The notes under the pieces are model-generated. The model was given only the letters and a program-made list of their open reading frames with translations, ran no database searches and was not told the origin of the DNA. A stretch of DNA of 64,000 bases from Choanephora cucurbitarum (taxonomy: Eukaryota; Mucoromycota; Mucoromycetes; Mucorales; Choanephoraceae): positions 30,924 through 94,923 of the forward strand of contig JAIWNI010000108.1 of NCBI GenBank assembly GCA_025331435.1, written 5' to 3'. The translations under genes were made by a program, and so were the position numbers. Below are positions 37,842-49,917 of the stretch, piece by piece. How positions within the stretch are numbered: position 1 is the first letter of the stretch; each line of letters opens with the position of its first letter.

Positions 37842-39656
37842 ATGAGCCATTCTATCACACAGACCTGTTCAGTCTTAAAGGAGTCCATATGGAACACATT
37901 GAACTTTTATAACAGTGTTATAGCTTCTAAAGTACAGAACAAGAATAGAAAATGGATCATTAGCACAGCTATTGCTCTATCATTTGCCTATTTCATTTGC
38001 AGCCGTGCCTTCTATCCTCCTAAACGATTTCGTCACCTTCCTCATACAAGCACTTTTCAAATGATACTGTCTGTCTTGAGAAAGGATTCTATCTTTGAAT
38101 ACAGTCGAAAACATATTAAACCTTTGTTAAAAAAGAATGATACGCGTGGTCTTTATACAGCAAGTAGTTCTCTGTGAATTCTAAATTTGTCCCACTTACC
38201 CTATTTTTATCTAGAGATTGGGTCCAACTGGTTGGGAAGTCTATGTATCCAATCTTGAAGATGCTAAACAAGTGTTGTTCAAATTGGGTAAGAACAACAA
38301 TATGAAACCTTGATGCAGAATATAAGCTGATAGATTACAGACACGTTTCCCAAGACGGACGAATTCAAAGAAAGTAAAGATACACTTGGAAATAAATTTA
38401 GTGTTGGTCAGAATATCTTTATTGCCAATGGGCATGAATGGAAAAAACAACGATCCATTGCCAACTCTGCCTTTCATCGGTCCATGCCAATCGTCATGTT
38501 TGGTGAATTAGTAGAAACGCTCTTTAGGACCATGGAACAAATGAGTGATACAATTGAAGTTACTAGTCTCTTACGTCGTTATACATTAGATGCTATTGGC
38601 AAAGCAGCCTTTGGTAAGTACAAAGGAAGCCAGTACATGCATTAAAAGAAAAGACTTAAATGAATGATACAGGCTTCGACTTCCATGCCACTGAAGATCC
38701 AAACAGTCGGTGGGTGGTATGCTATGACGCTATCAATATAGCCTTTCAGGACCCTCTGTTCTTACTCTTTCCTATCCTTGAACAAAAATTCCTTTGGATG
38801 TTTCCCAAAAGAAAGGCCATTCACGACCAACTGGATCTCTTTTTAGAGATGATGGATGATATTATTCTCAACAAACGGAAAGAGATTCAAGCAGACAAGA
38901 AGTACCAAAATGAAGCTGAAAAGGATCTCTTGACATTGATGATTGAAGCTGAACAAAGAGGTGAAGGTGTCATGACAAACAAAGTGTTGAAGGTGAGCCT
39001 TATCTATTGTACATTTCATCAACTGTATTTAATGTTTGTAATAGGGCAATCTTTGTTTCTTTTTCCTTGCAGGACATGACACAACAACCAATGCACTTTC
39101 ATTTGCTCTCTACTTTTTAGCCGTCTATCCAGATGTCCAAGAACGAGCTCGAAAGGAAGTTTTGACTATTTTGGGAGAAGATCGCATGCCTGCTTTTGAA
39201 CAGGTCAAGGCCATGACCTATCTGACCCAAGTGATCAAAGAGACTCTTCGATTATATCCTCCTGCTCCTCGGATCTTTCCTCGATATGCTCAAGAGGATA
39301 TAGCCCTCTCTGATTGTATGATTCCAAAGGGAACTCATGTTATTGTTGATCTCTATGGATTGCAGCGTGATGAGAATGTCTGGAAAGATGCTGATCGGTT
39401 TAACCCAGACAGGTTCTCAGAGGAAAACGACGCCTTGGCCAAGAACGCTGCATGGATCCCATTCAGCACCGGGGGCAGACAATGTCTTGGTATGAACTTT
39501 TCTCTTACAGAACAACGTGTAGTTCTTTCTATGTTATTGAGGAAATATGAGTGGTCTTTACCTGAGGATTCGCCTCATCGAGATCATGTCTTGACAGCTG
39601 GCACTTTTCTTGTTGGGCCCAAGAATTTAAATATCACGTTCAAGAAGCGATACTGA
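37842..39656 (+). CDS. Cytochrome P450 monooxygenase
   Basis: Haem-thiolate monooxygenase, 531 residues, ER-anchored by a TM segment at about residues 45-62 (IISTAIALSFAYFICS). Exons 37842-38159, 38215-38287, 38341-38613, 38673-38992, 39045-39656. Motifs: I-helix FFLAGHDTTTNA, K-helix KETLRLYPP (E-x-x-R), PERF-region FNPDRFSEEN, and haem loop FSTGGRQCLG with Cys at residue 475. The first intron starts with GCAAGT instead of GT and ends CTAG; this GC-AG intron is needed to join GLYT to RLGPTGWEVY, and no GT donor nearby keeps the frame. It needs a NADPH-P450 reductase, not in this window. The substrate cannot be told; it looks like a fungal microsomal P450 of the CYP4/CYP5-like clan. It stands alone, not in a secondary-metabolite cluster. 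Confidence 0.93.
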
Positions 39657-41789
39657 CATCTGCATCTTATGTACATGTTGCTCAATCTTAAATAAATTCA
39701 ATCATAGTATAACGAAAGGACCAATAAAATAGACACTATAGATACAAGAACTGCATGGATTCTTTCAGCTGATTTAACTGTCATGAACCAGAGTAAACAC
39801 CAGCCGTGTTCTTTTTTTTTTTTTGAGAAAGACAATCAACTTTTCTGTACCTTTCTTATTTGACTCAATCTTATTTTCTTTGCAAGTAAAATGCAAGTCG
39901 GCATAGGAGTGGTGTCGATGAAACCATTAAAGAGCAGTAAATATTGCCAAGTAAGGCTGTATCTGTCTAATTATCAACAGCGTGCATAAAAGCATTTTAC
40001 CGAATGTAAAGACGATGATGATAGTTTGCTTCAGTTGTTCTCTAATAAATTTATATGGCTTGGCTAGCTTGCAAAAAAAAAAAGACAGCTTGCGTATGAT
40101 TGTCATCAATACCTTTGTGGTGGCTAAAGAATGAATACTCTCTCAGCTAACTCAAGTGTTAAAAAAGAAGAAGGTCAGTCAAATCTTGAAGAATTATGCG
40201 GATATTGATGATGGAACAGCCTGAAATTGTCAAACTGCTTTGTCGTATATGTTTTCTGATAGCAATACCAATTTGCTTAGACACTGCCAAGAGCCTCTAA
40301 CTTATAAATATAAAATCTACGCCACCAATATGCTTCTTTTAGATCTATCAATCCAACAACGACCTCTTTCTTCCCCCTAATTTATGGTAAAAAAAAGAGA
40401 AATAATAAAAGTAAATACAAGCAATGCTTCCTAAGCATATTCTATGAAGCTAAAAGTTGAGACGAACTTGCTTGAAGTACTTAGATCAGATACTATCGGT
40501 TTGCATATTAAACAATATGACCTGAAACTCGATATGCATGCATACAGACTCCGTTGTCTCAAAAAGGAATAACGATGATGGATAGAAGCAAGAAATGCAA
40601 ACATCCCTAAAGAATGAATTACTAAAGAGGCGTCATTGATCCAATAAGATGGCATCATTTAGAATTGCCTATTGTCCTGTCTCTTGTTCAATAATACTTC
40701 GTCAGCAAACAAGAAGAAGCGAGCACATAACTTAAAGTTATCTTTGTACCTTAACAATGTTTAAAAGCATATATATCTTTATTACTGAGTTTAGAATAAA
40801 ATAAGATGAACCGAAAAACATGTTATGTCTTGCCTCCTCTTTTTCCAAAGATTTGCGGTGATAAGGATCTATTCAGATCTCTCTCAACCAAGCAACAAAT
40901 ACTCTATCAAAAATTCCTTATATCATTGCATATGACTATTCAACATTGATCTGATGTTCTGGCAACAACTATAATAAGCACGGGTTTCCTAAATTGGACG
41001 TTGATAATATTTGGTTGTACATTCACTTTTTTCTCCTTATTTATAGAATCTAAAAAAGAACATGTCCATGCTATTCACAAAAGTACAAAGAGAGAGACTT
41101 GATAGTCAATACACTGCTCTAGAGCCTGCTTTTACGCGAAAAGAAAAATAGTCTAACTAAGGAAAGCTTTTTTTAAAAAGTAAACCAAGATCGCTCTATC
41201 CTAATTGGCTGCTATCAGCCTTGGTGCTACATTTCTTAGGGAAAGCAGATGTTGCAGATAAAGAAATATCACAGAAATTTAGACAAATCTGCTAATCGTT
41301 CTCCTTATTTTTCATTTTCTGTAAACAAAACTACTATGATGTCATGACAATAACCTAGACGAGCTAATTTTTGAAGTCATTCAATCACCCCTTCCATATC
41401 GTTCGTTCTAGCCATTGAAGCTATCATAATAAAGATAATGTAAGTTAACAAAGTTACCTTTCAGACATTCTCTTTTTTTCTTCATTCTTTATACCTTGGG
41501 ATCGTTTTGTTTAAATGGGAAACACGTTAAGTGAACACTTAAAGTGTACTGCTTGAGCTAAACCAAGGGTATGTGTTACATCTTTATTTTTTTGGTTATG
41601 CACACGTTTTTTAATAACGCTAAGGCAATTTAGGTTATTACCCAAGAATCACTTTCACTTTAATTAAAAAAGAAAAAGTTACATGTCAAAATAAGGCATA
41701 GAGAAAGTGACTGCATTTCGTCGACCCCCTCTCTCTCCTCACATACCAAAAAAAAAAGAGAGAAAAGACTAAACCATTTCGTTGCAAGA
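39657..41789. other. Intergenic
   Basis: About 2.1 kb of AT-rich DNA with short poly-T/poly-A runs, including T12 at 39811-39822. Minus-strand frames at 39927-40109 and 40431-40658 lack protein-like composition. No RNA gene was seen. Confidence 0.5.
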
Positions 41790-42316
41790 ATGACAGATTC
41801 ACAAGATCCACCACCTACAGCAGCATTACTTACAGGCGCAGCAGGTGCCTTTGGAGCAGGCCTCTTAGGTGCCATTTGGCATACAAAGCGAAAACAAAAC
41901 CAACGATTACAACAAGAGCTAGCTGAAGGCATAGTTCATACACCCCATATACCATCTGAATATAGACCTCCTAAGATGACTCCTGCTGAATATGCAGTTG
42001 CTCGACAAGAAGCTTCTCTCTTTGCCTTCAAAACTTTAGGATATGGTACTTTACTAGCATTCAGTGGTGCTGGTCTATTAGCATTAGGCATAGGTTATTG
42101 GTTGGATGTACGCAACGTAAGTAGTCTGTATTTCTGTCAAAGCCAAATAGAGTATTAATCAGCCCCTTGAAATAGTTTAAAGAATTCTCAGATAAACTTC
42201 AAGTCATTGTACCAAAAAAGACATCCAAGTTAAGACAGATGCTTGGTGGAAAGAAATTGGAAATGACAGCAGAGGAACAACAAGAATTAGATGGCATTGA
42301 GTTACATGATAATTAA
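41790..42316 (+). CDS. TMEM242-like mitochondrial membrane protein
   Basis: A 155-residue protein from exons 41790-42116 and 42176-42316. TM1 is at about residues 10-30 (AALLTGAAGAFGAGLLGAIW) and TM2 at about 85-105 (LGYGTLLAFSGAGLLALGIG). Between them is EASLFAFKTLGYG, and after TM2 there is FKEFSDKLQVIVPK. This order matches animal TMEM242, which has been implicated in mitochondrial complex I and ATP-synthase c-ring assembly. The assignment rests on motif pattern and topology. The middle segment (HIPSEYRPPKMTPAEYAVAR) is longer than in animals. The gene ends 440 nt before the NagD-type phosphatase. Confidence 0.7.
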
Positions 42317-42755
42317 TACATAATAAAATGATAACAAACAAACAATGCAAGTAATGTTGAGGCCCTGAACAGAGTCAGAGAATCAGTATGATAACGGATC
42401 AGAAGCAAATAAGCGTATCTATTCTAAAAGAGTTTGCCCCGATTTTTGATAAAGATCTAAACAACGTCATTCATGTGGATCGTACTTGGAATTTATCTGC
42501 AACCCGACTTTATAACATCATTGATATCCTTTGATCTTTTAATCTCAGCAAGAGTATGCTACTCGGTATTTGAAACATGATGAAGGCATGTCAAATGAAA
42601 CGCATTGATTCAACGCCTGTTTAGTATTAAAAAAAATAAGCCTAAGTTGTGTTGTGCACGTCATTGTTTAGGAAAAAAAAACTATATAAAGAGGACTTGA
42701 TTATTTTCGCAATCAGAATTGATAACATTACTTCTTCTTTATCTAAACTTTCAAT
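42317..42755. promoter_or_regulatory. Promoter region of the NagD-type phosphatase
   Basis: A 440-nt spacer after the TMEM242-like gene. A TATA-type element (TATATAAA) lies at 42683-42690, about 66-73 nt before the ATG, the same spacing as in the GAPDH gene. No ORF of note. Confidence 0.5.
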
Positions 42756-43872
42756 ATGCAACAACAACAACAAGGTGAACATTTGTCTAGAGAATGGGCT
42801 CTCTTGAAGGATCCCGTCCTTCACACTGAAAGATTGGAAGCTATCCGTAACAAGAAGGGTTATATTATTGATATGGATGGTGTCATTTATCACGTAAGTT
42901 TTGTCTGTTTATTCTGTCAGTACAATATTGAACAAACATTTGGCATTTATTAGGGTGCCAATTTGCTTCCTGGTGCTAAGGAATTGGTTCAATTCCTCCA
43001 AGACAACAACAAGAAGTACCTCTTCTTGACCAACAACTCTGCTCCTACTCCTCAAGAATTGCAACAAAAGTTGCACAGACTCGGTATTGATGTTGGTGCT
43101 GAACACTTCTTCACTTGTGGTCAAGCTACTGCCTTGTTCTTGGAATCCCAAATGCCTGGTGGTGGTACTTGTTACGTAATTGGTGAACCCGGTCTCGCTT
43201 ATGCTCTTTATGAGAAGGGTTTCTACATGAACGATCACAACCCCGATTACGTCGTTTTGGGTGAAACCGCTGCCATTAACTTTGAAAAGATCACCAAGGC
43301 TGTTCAACTTGTCCAACAAGGTGCTAAGTTGATTGCTACCAACTTGGATGTTGAAACCCTTGACTCTCAAGGTCGTAAGATCCCCTCTACTGGTGCTTTC
43401 GCTGCCTCCATCGAATTGGTTACCAAGACCCAAGCTTTCTACTGTGGTAAGCCTTCTGCTTTGATCATGCGTTACGCTCAACGTGTTCTTGGTCTCTCTC
43501 GTTTGGAAACTTGTATTATCGGTGATCGTATGGATACAGAGTAAGTTTTTTTTTTTTTAGAATTATATTTTGAGAACCATGTTGCTTATTTGATTATATT
43601 AGTATTGTTGCTGGTATCACCTCTGAAATTGACCCTGTTCTTGTCTTGTCTGGTGTCACTGCCATGGAAGACTTGAAGGAATTTGCCTATGGTCCTTACC
43701 TTATCTTGGGCGGTGTATATGAAATCCCCAGTGATGACTCTAGCCACCGTGTTACTGAAGAAGAACTCGAAGAAGCTAGTAGAAGAGTAAGTTCATTTCC
43801 CTCAATGTTATTTGACGCGTTCAGTTTTCTAATTTCATCATTGTTTCTCTTGTATAGGCTTCACTTTTGTAA
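42756..43872 (+). CDS. HAD-superfamily phosphatase of the NagD type
   Basis: A 307-residue cytosolic phosphatase. Exons 42756-42893, 42954-43540, 43603-43786, 43858-43872; the last coding exon is 15 nt (ASLL and stop). HAD motif I is YIIDMDGVIY (nucleophile and acid Asp). Motif II is FLTNNSAPTP, motif III centres on the Lys in GKPSALIMRYA, and motif IV is IIGDRMDTDIVAG. The C2-type cap includes VVLGETAAINFEKI and LIATNLDVET. The pattern is closer to bacterial NagD/UMP phosphatases than to yeast Pho13 or mammalian PGP. The substrate is a small phosphate ester, unresolved. The N-terminus begins with a short Gln run. Codon use is strongly biased and a TATA box is present, so the gene is probably highly expressed. 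Confidence 0.9.
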
Positions 43873-45276
43873 ATATAATTCAACCAATTAAATTAAAATA
43901 AATCATTGTTCATAATAAATCTGGATATCCTTCAATCTATTTTCTCTTTTGTGTTGCAATATCAAAGGGTTTCTCTTTATTTATGATGCACCTATGCCTG
44001 TAAAATTCGAGATTTAGATGTAAAAGGAGTTTGGATAGTGTGAGGAAGTTTAGCCATCAAGAACTTTATGCTGCCGACGGCAACTGAATAAAATTGGTTT
44101 AATGGTCTATTACAGTTGTCTATCTTATACTTTTACATTTCACTAGCATGACGCATATCGACACTGTTCAGGATAAATAAAAAAATGAAGCTGCAGAAGG
44201 GAGCATATAGGAAGGATTTCGAGAACGTTAATGTGCTTATATAACACAGTATTGCTGATAGCCTATCTATAACAATTGCAGGATGGAGTCAACAGAAATG
44301 CTAGATGTCGATCACTATGTTTCACACCAATCAGGAAACACTAAATAAAAAGAAAGATGCCATAAGTGTTTGCCTTGTCTTGCGCTTCAGTATTGATTTG
44401 TCATTAGAATCGCAAAACTGGATAGTAGGTCTATTGGAAACACTACTCAAAAGCATGAGGTAAAGAGCTGACACAAACTTGTGTCTATGACGCATAAAGG
44501 TATCAAATGAAAGTTTTGTAATACCTTTCTCCCCCCTCCTCTGTAAATAGTTATACAGCCAAATATCTATCTACTAAAAGAAGCAATGAATATCTTGGAC
44601 AGATTGAAAAATAAACAAAACTAAGAATTGCAATACTTGCACACCGAATAAAGTATCTTCTTTTATATATCATCTGGACATGCATATCCACTATCTACTT
44701 GACTCAACAAGAACACACATATGACTCCACATAAATGATTACACACATTCTGTATAACTCATGTAAATGTGCTAAATTTTTTTTAATAATATGCACAGCA
44801 TAGTTAATCTTATTACTATATCAGCCTAATATTCTTATCTAAAGCTCTTCTCTCATTGTTTATTTCCCATGTAAATTATATGGCTAATTAGTCATTTTCA
44901 TATTGGCGTTTCATTTGATCTACTAGAAAGTACTACAATTATGGACCTTCAGGTTACGCTGTGTACCCAGTAGATTACATAAAAAAAAAGACAATGAAAT
45001 TCTTGGCTTATTCATTTCATTATGACTTATAATACACGAAACATATTATGTGCGATGACACAAGAATAGCAGTTGAGCTAAGCCTTGCCAAGTCAACGCA
45101 AAAATCATACAAGGCATTCAATTACATCCGTCATCCTCTACAGCACTATCCATCTTTGAAATTAAGAAATTAGTTTCCCGCCTTTTTTAAAGAACCGCCC
45201 TTAGGTGTAAATCATTATTTTGGTTTCTTTGTTCCAGTTTCGCTTTCTCTCTCTTTCTAATACAAACGCTAAAAAA
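43873..45276. other. Intergenic
   Basis: About 1.4 kb of AT-rich DNA with no protein-like frame. The pyrimidine tract CTTTCTCTCTCTTTC just before 45277 is the leader of the next gene. Confidence 0.5.
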
Positions 45277-47237
45277 ATGCAACTTAAACCAGTGCAACCT
45301 TTATTGCCACCCGGACAAACACAAGCACGATCATCAGCTGAAATACCACTTGAGTTTGATGCTGAAGCATATACCAAACGCTTCAACTCACTTACTCGAG
45401 TGGGTGGAGCACAAAGAGGAACAAGTGATGATAAGCAGGTTGATGCAAGCAGAGACACGCTTAGAAAGACAACTGTTGTTCCTCTTATGCCTGCTCCAGC
45501 ACAGATGGAAATGTTTGAGTTTGTTAAGCTGGGCCAAAAGAAAAGTTCACTGAGTGACGACACAACAGTAGCCGGAGGACTTGATCTTTTCTCTTTCCAT
45601 CCAACTAACGAACAAGTTCAAGCAACTGGCAAACTTTCATTCATTGATGAATTCATTAGGAGCGTTCGCTCACACATGACTGTAGGCACCAAAGGACAAA
45701 AAAAAACTTATGTTTTTTAAAAAAATATTTTTATAATTATTGTCTCTCTCTCTCTCTCCTTTCTCTTATAGTTCGATATCTTAATGCATGACAGCAATCA
45801 GCTTTTTCTTTAGAGAAGGTGACATATCAATTCATGAAATGACACGTATAGCATACAATGTTATTCAGTTTTGAGTCATTCAGTAGTATTTACTCTATAG
45901 TTGATTTTTGTCATGCTTTGATTCGTATTCAGGGCTTTTATTCTGTTCTTTTTTGTCCCTTTCGGAAAGAGAGAGAGAGAGGAGATAGAAAAAAAAAAGA
46001 AAAATGACGTTAACGTTCTTTATATGATTTAATAGAATTTTGAGTTAGCCATCGTTTGTCACAGTGCTAGATCAGAAACCAAACTACTCAATCGATTATC
46101 AACAATACAGCCTGCATTCACCATGCGAGAACTATCCTCATTTGCTTCTTTCAATAACTTGTATGGTGTTATTATTCAAATTTCGAAAGATGAAAAAAAG
46201 GTAAAAAGCAAACAAACAAAAAACCACGAACTTTAATTAACATAAGCTTTTACAAGAAGAATCATGTAATTGTCAAACCAAATGTCAGTTTGATATTCAT
46301 ATATGAACCTGTCATGGGTCCTCTACCTCACGTTGAACAGCTCTTCAATGCATGTACTAAAATACCTCGTATGCTCAGCTTGGTTACAATCAATTCAGCA
46401 GAACAACGCTTCTATGAACAAACCTATGATGCTTCACGTATCCAGTTAGATGCTCGACTCTCCAAAATCCCAGGAGCTGAACGTTCAAGTGTTTTCAAAC
46501 GTGCCATCAAAACCATTTTGCCAGATGACGCTATCCTGTGGAACAAAAGTATTGCGTCAGATGTTGCTCATTGGGCCAGAGGTAGCCAACAAGCTCCTTA
46601 CACCTTTGATTACGATCATCTTTTCTCATCAGTCCATTGGAGGCTGGGAAAATCGTTGGGTTTCACTTCATCTAACGATTGTGAGCCTTCTAAAGCAGGA
46701 CATATTGGTGCCACGCCTATTGCTATTCCAATCCAAAAACAACAGCAATCACAACAATCAGCAAAAGGTAAAGGGAAGAAGTCCAAATCATCGACTGCTG
46801 GACAATACGCTCCTATAAAGAAGCCAAGTAACCCAAATTCAGTTGAAGTAAATGAGAGATCTGGTAGTAGTCTACAAATACCCTCAGAAAACTCAGTACA
46901 GAAGCGTGCACTAGATAAGTCCGATGCTCCAGCTCAAGAAACGACAAAGAAAGCTAAAGTACAACAAGAGAGAAAAGGCAAACAGGATGAGATTAAAAGA
47001 AAGACTGTTGAATTAAGCACAGAGGCAACTGGATCAAACATAAAAACTAATCCAGAATCAAGCATGGAAGTGCCTACAGAACCAATGGAAGTCGATGAAG
47101 AACCAGAACAAGTCAAGACAAAAGAGCCACAAAGTAAATCAAATGAGAACTCAATCATGCCAGATCTTGCTTCTATCTTCCAAGCAGCATTAAGTGAATT
47201 TGAACAAGATTTACAAAACATCAAAGCTAATCTTTAA
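45277..47237 (+). CDS. Unrecognised protein, possibly HDA-complex subunit 2/3-like
   Basis: A 516-residue model with exons 45277-45681, 46036-46200 and 46257-47237, all joined in phase 0. The N-terminal 100 residues are polar. The middle (about 110-330) is globular: FIDEFIRSVRSHM, then FELAIVCHSARSETKLLNRL, then VSLIFIYEPVMG, and IPRMLSLVTINSAEQRFYEQ. This order faintly recalls the helicase-like fold of fungal HDA1-complex subunits Hda2/Hda3, but the match is by eye and weak. The C-terminal 170 residues are Lys/Glu/Ser-rich with nuclear-signal-like clusters (KGKGKKSKS, KRALDK, KKAKVQQERKGK). The first intron, 354 nt, is unusually long and holds coding-like sequence, so the exon model here is uncertain. 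Nuclear, chromatin-linked function is an inference. Confidence 0.6.
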
Positions 47238-47244
47238 GCTTTAA

Positions 47245-47258
47245 CCCCCCCCCCCCCC
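47245..47258. repeat. Poly-C run (14 bases)
   Basis: Longest C homopolymer in the window. It begins 8 nt after the stop codon of the preceding gene, in its 3' UTR. Confidence 0.8.
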
Positions 47259-47369
47259 AAACGTTCTGATGTACAAAATTTTCTTGTTTTATGTAAATTT
47301 AAATCAGCATTCTGTATACCTCTCTTTTCCTCTCTTTCTTTCTTTGTTTTCTTCTTATCAGTACAATAA

Positions 47370-48625
47370 ATGAAAATGGAATATGTTAACTTAGGTAACA
47401 CTGGACTTTGTGTATGTATGACTTTACTACAGGATAGCCACCTCTTGAGTTTCACACACACTTTTTTTTCGTGAAGGTCTCTCGTCTTGCCTTTGGCTGT
47501 ATGTCTTTTGGTAGTTCCTCTTGGGAGCCATGGGTTAAAGATGAAGAAGAATCCATTGAGTTGATAGGCAAAGCATACAATGCAGGTATCAATTTTTTCG
47601 ATACAGCCAATGTTTACTCCAATGGTGAAAGTGAATACGTCTTGGGCAAAGCCATCCAAAGATTTAACATGCCTCGGTCGCGTATCGTCATAGCTACCAA
47701 GTTCTATTATCCATTCGCAAGTCCGCCTTTTAGTTTAGCTAAGGATGATCCTGAGTTTGTCAATCAGAAGGGTGCATCGCGTAAACATATCTTTGATGCA
47801 GTAGATGGTTCTCTGAAACGTTTGGGACTTGATTATATTGACTTGTATATAATTCATCGAATAGACAAAGTAAGATGGAAATGGCCTTGAGAGAGAGAGG
47901 AAAAGAGTAAAGGTACTTATATCGTATCTATCTTAGGATACTCCGTTCGAAGAGACCATGGAGGCTTTGAATGACCTTGTTCGTATGGGTAAAGTTCGTT
48001 ATATTGGCTGTAGCTCATGTTTCGCTTGGCAGGTAACAGTCAGAAAGTATGTGTTCATATCTCAATCATTGACATTGTCTTTCAAGTTTCAAAAAATGAA
48101 TCACATTGCAGAAAAGCGTGGCTGGAGCAAATTCGTATCTATGCAAAACTGTTACAACCTTATTTATCGAGAAGAAGAACGCGAGATGATTCCATATTGT
48201 AAAGATGCAGGCATTGCATTGACTCCATGGTCACCTTTAGCCATGGGCATTCTGGCCGGCAAACGTCGTCGCACAACACGCTCTGAGTCAGAACCTGGCA
48301 TGGAACTGTTTTTCAACAAACAACAGGACGATACAATTGTCGAGCGTGTGGCCACGCTGGCCCAAAAATTAGAATGCTCAGCTTCACAGGTAACAAACCT
48401 ATAGTTTCTGTCTATCATTTCTCTCTACGTGTACATTCTCATCGATATTACTAGATTGCTTTAGCTTGGGTCTTGAATAAGCCAGGAATTACATGCCCCA
48501 TTATTGGTATCAGCAAAGAAGCTTACTTGTATGATTTGATAGGCGCCTTATCCGTCCGACTTAGCTCAAAAGATATGGAATATCTTGAAGAGCTCTACGC
48601 TCCTCGTCCTCTTATTCCAATGTAG
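47370..48625 (+). CDS. Aldo-keto reductase
   Basis: NADPH-dependent reductase of the AKR superfamily, 334 residues. Exons 47370-47411, 47477-47869, 47937-48032, 48087-48389, 48455-48625. Start motif YVNLGNTGLCVSRLAFGCMS. Catalytic tetrad: Asp in FFDTANVY, Tyr in the same motif, Lys in IVIATKFY, and His in LYIIHRID. Later motifs are ALNDLVRMGKVRYIGCSS, FVSMQNCYNLIYREEEREM and TPWSPLAMGILAGK. The cofactor segment is CPIIGISK. It resembles the plant/fungal auxin-induced-protein-like AKR group; the natural substrate is unknown. It converges on the SET-like gene with 27 nt between the stop codons. Confidence 0.93.
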
Positions 48626-48652
48626 GCGAATATTTGTATATATTTTATTTGG

Positions 48653-49917
48653 TTATGTGGTAGTTGAAATAGCATTGCTTTCTAATAAACAAGTAGAAGG
48701 GTGTTCTTGCTGGGTATTCTGATATGTGTTTAATTCTGTAGCATAAGAGTAGACCAAGAGCTCTTCATTTTCGTTGATCTCTCGCTTAGTCCAACAGACG
48801 ATCTGGTTGACTATGTCTCCCTCATAGAGTGTGATATTTGCCTTATCTCGTATTGATGTCTCTCTGATATAGTGAAAGGGACACAATGGCTCGCCTGAAG
48901 AAGGATCCACATATATCTCGCCCTGACTGTCGGTTGGATCAATGACTGTCTTTCTATACATGACAGCCATCTCTGAAGCTTTACCTATACCATCCTTGAG
49001 CGAGTCGAATTCATCTTCTGTCATAGGCACACCAAAATAGAACCCTAAGGGTATATTTTTAGGTAATTTTCGTTTTGCTCTCAAGCCATCTGATAATGAT
49101 ATTAACTCATGCCATGATTTTGGTGAATCTACTTCTTCTCCTTCTATGTCTTCTTCTATGTCTTTTTTCTGTTGCTGATGTTCTTCTATTGCACCGTTGT
49201 TATCTAAATATACATATTTGTTGGTTGTAGGCTGTGGTTGCAATCTTGCTCTTCTGCGGTTAGCAATAAACTCATCAAACTCAGTAGGGTATTCTTGCTT
49301 ATATTCCACCTGCAGGTCTTGAACCAAGTTCTCAATCGACATCACACTCTTTCGTTTTAATGTCTGAAAGCAAAAAGGCCAATCCTGATGGGCCAGTTTG
49401 TTTTGCCATTCCTTGTATTCACAAAAAGCACTATCAAAGTTGCCTGGCTCAAACGAGAGTTTGAAGTGCATAGAGCGACTTCCCTCAGGCTTGAAAGCCA
49501 CAAAATAACGATCTGAATTGTTGGTCAAGATGGCCGAGGCTGAATTCATAGGTGTCTGTTATCTAACTTAATCTCTTTTCTTTTTCTATAGAGTTGCATT
49601 CTCTTTCTATATATATAGCTTACCTTTCCTCGGAATACTTTGGGTAGTGATCGTTCTTCACTGATCTTTTTATCAAGGGCAAGTGCGGATTTGATCAAGT
49701 CTGTGCGTGCCATGGATGTCCCAGAATGTTGCCTAAGAGCCAAAAATAGCATATAAGACTGATTATGCCAACGTGGTTGTTGGTTAGCAGGGTTAATACG
49801 CGTTAGTCTCTTTCGCTTGTATGCCTCCACTTTGTTTGGTCTTTCCATCTGACAAAACGTGCGCTTTAGAGAGGATTCGTCTTCTTCAGGTGGTGTGGCA
49901 GGTGTACTATTTGGCAT
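48653..49917 (-). CDS. SET-like domain protein
   Basis: A 398-residue protein from exons 49624-49917 and 48653-49555. The N-terminal third (RWHNQSYMLFLALRQHSG, then LPKVFRGKTPMNSASAIL) looks like a small helical, possibly winged-helix fold. The C-terminal half runs LPKNIPLGFYFGVPM, MAVMYRKTVIDPTD, CPFHYIRETS, then ANITLYEGDIVNQIVCWTKREINENEELLVYSYA. The last block resembles the end of a PR/SET methyltransferase domain, but the canonical NHSC motif is degenerate and there is no post-SET Cys cluster. Whether it has methyltransferase activity is doubtful. An acidic linker (KKDIEEDIEGEEVDSP) separates the parts. Family assignment is by pattern only. Confidence 0.65.

Noticed and set aside
42909..43481. 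190-codon minus-strand frame
   Set aside because: Antisense shadow of the NagD-type phosphatase.
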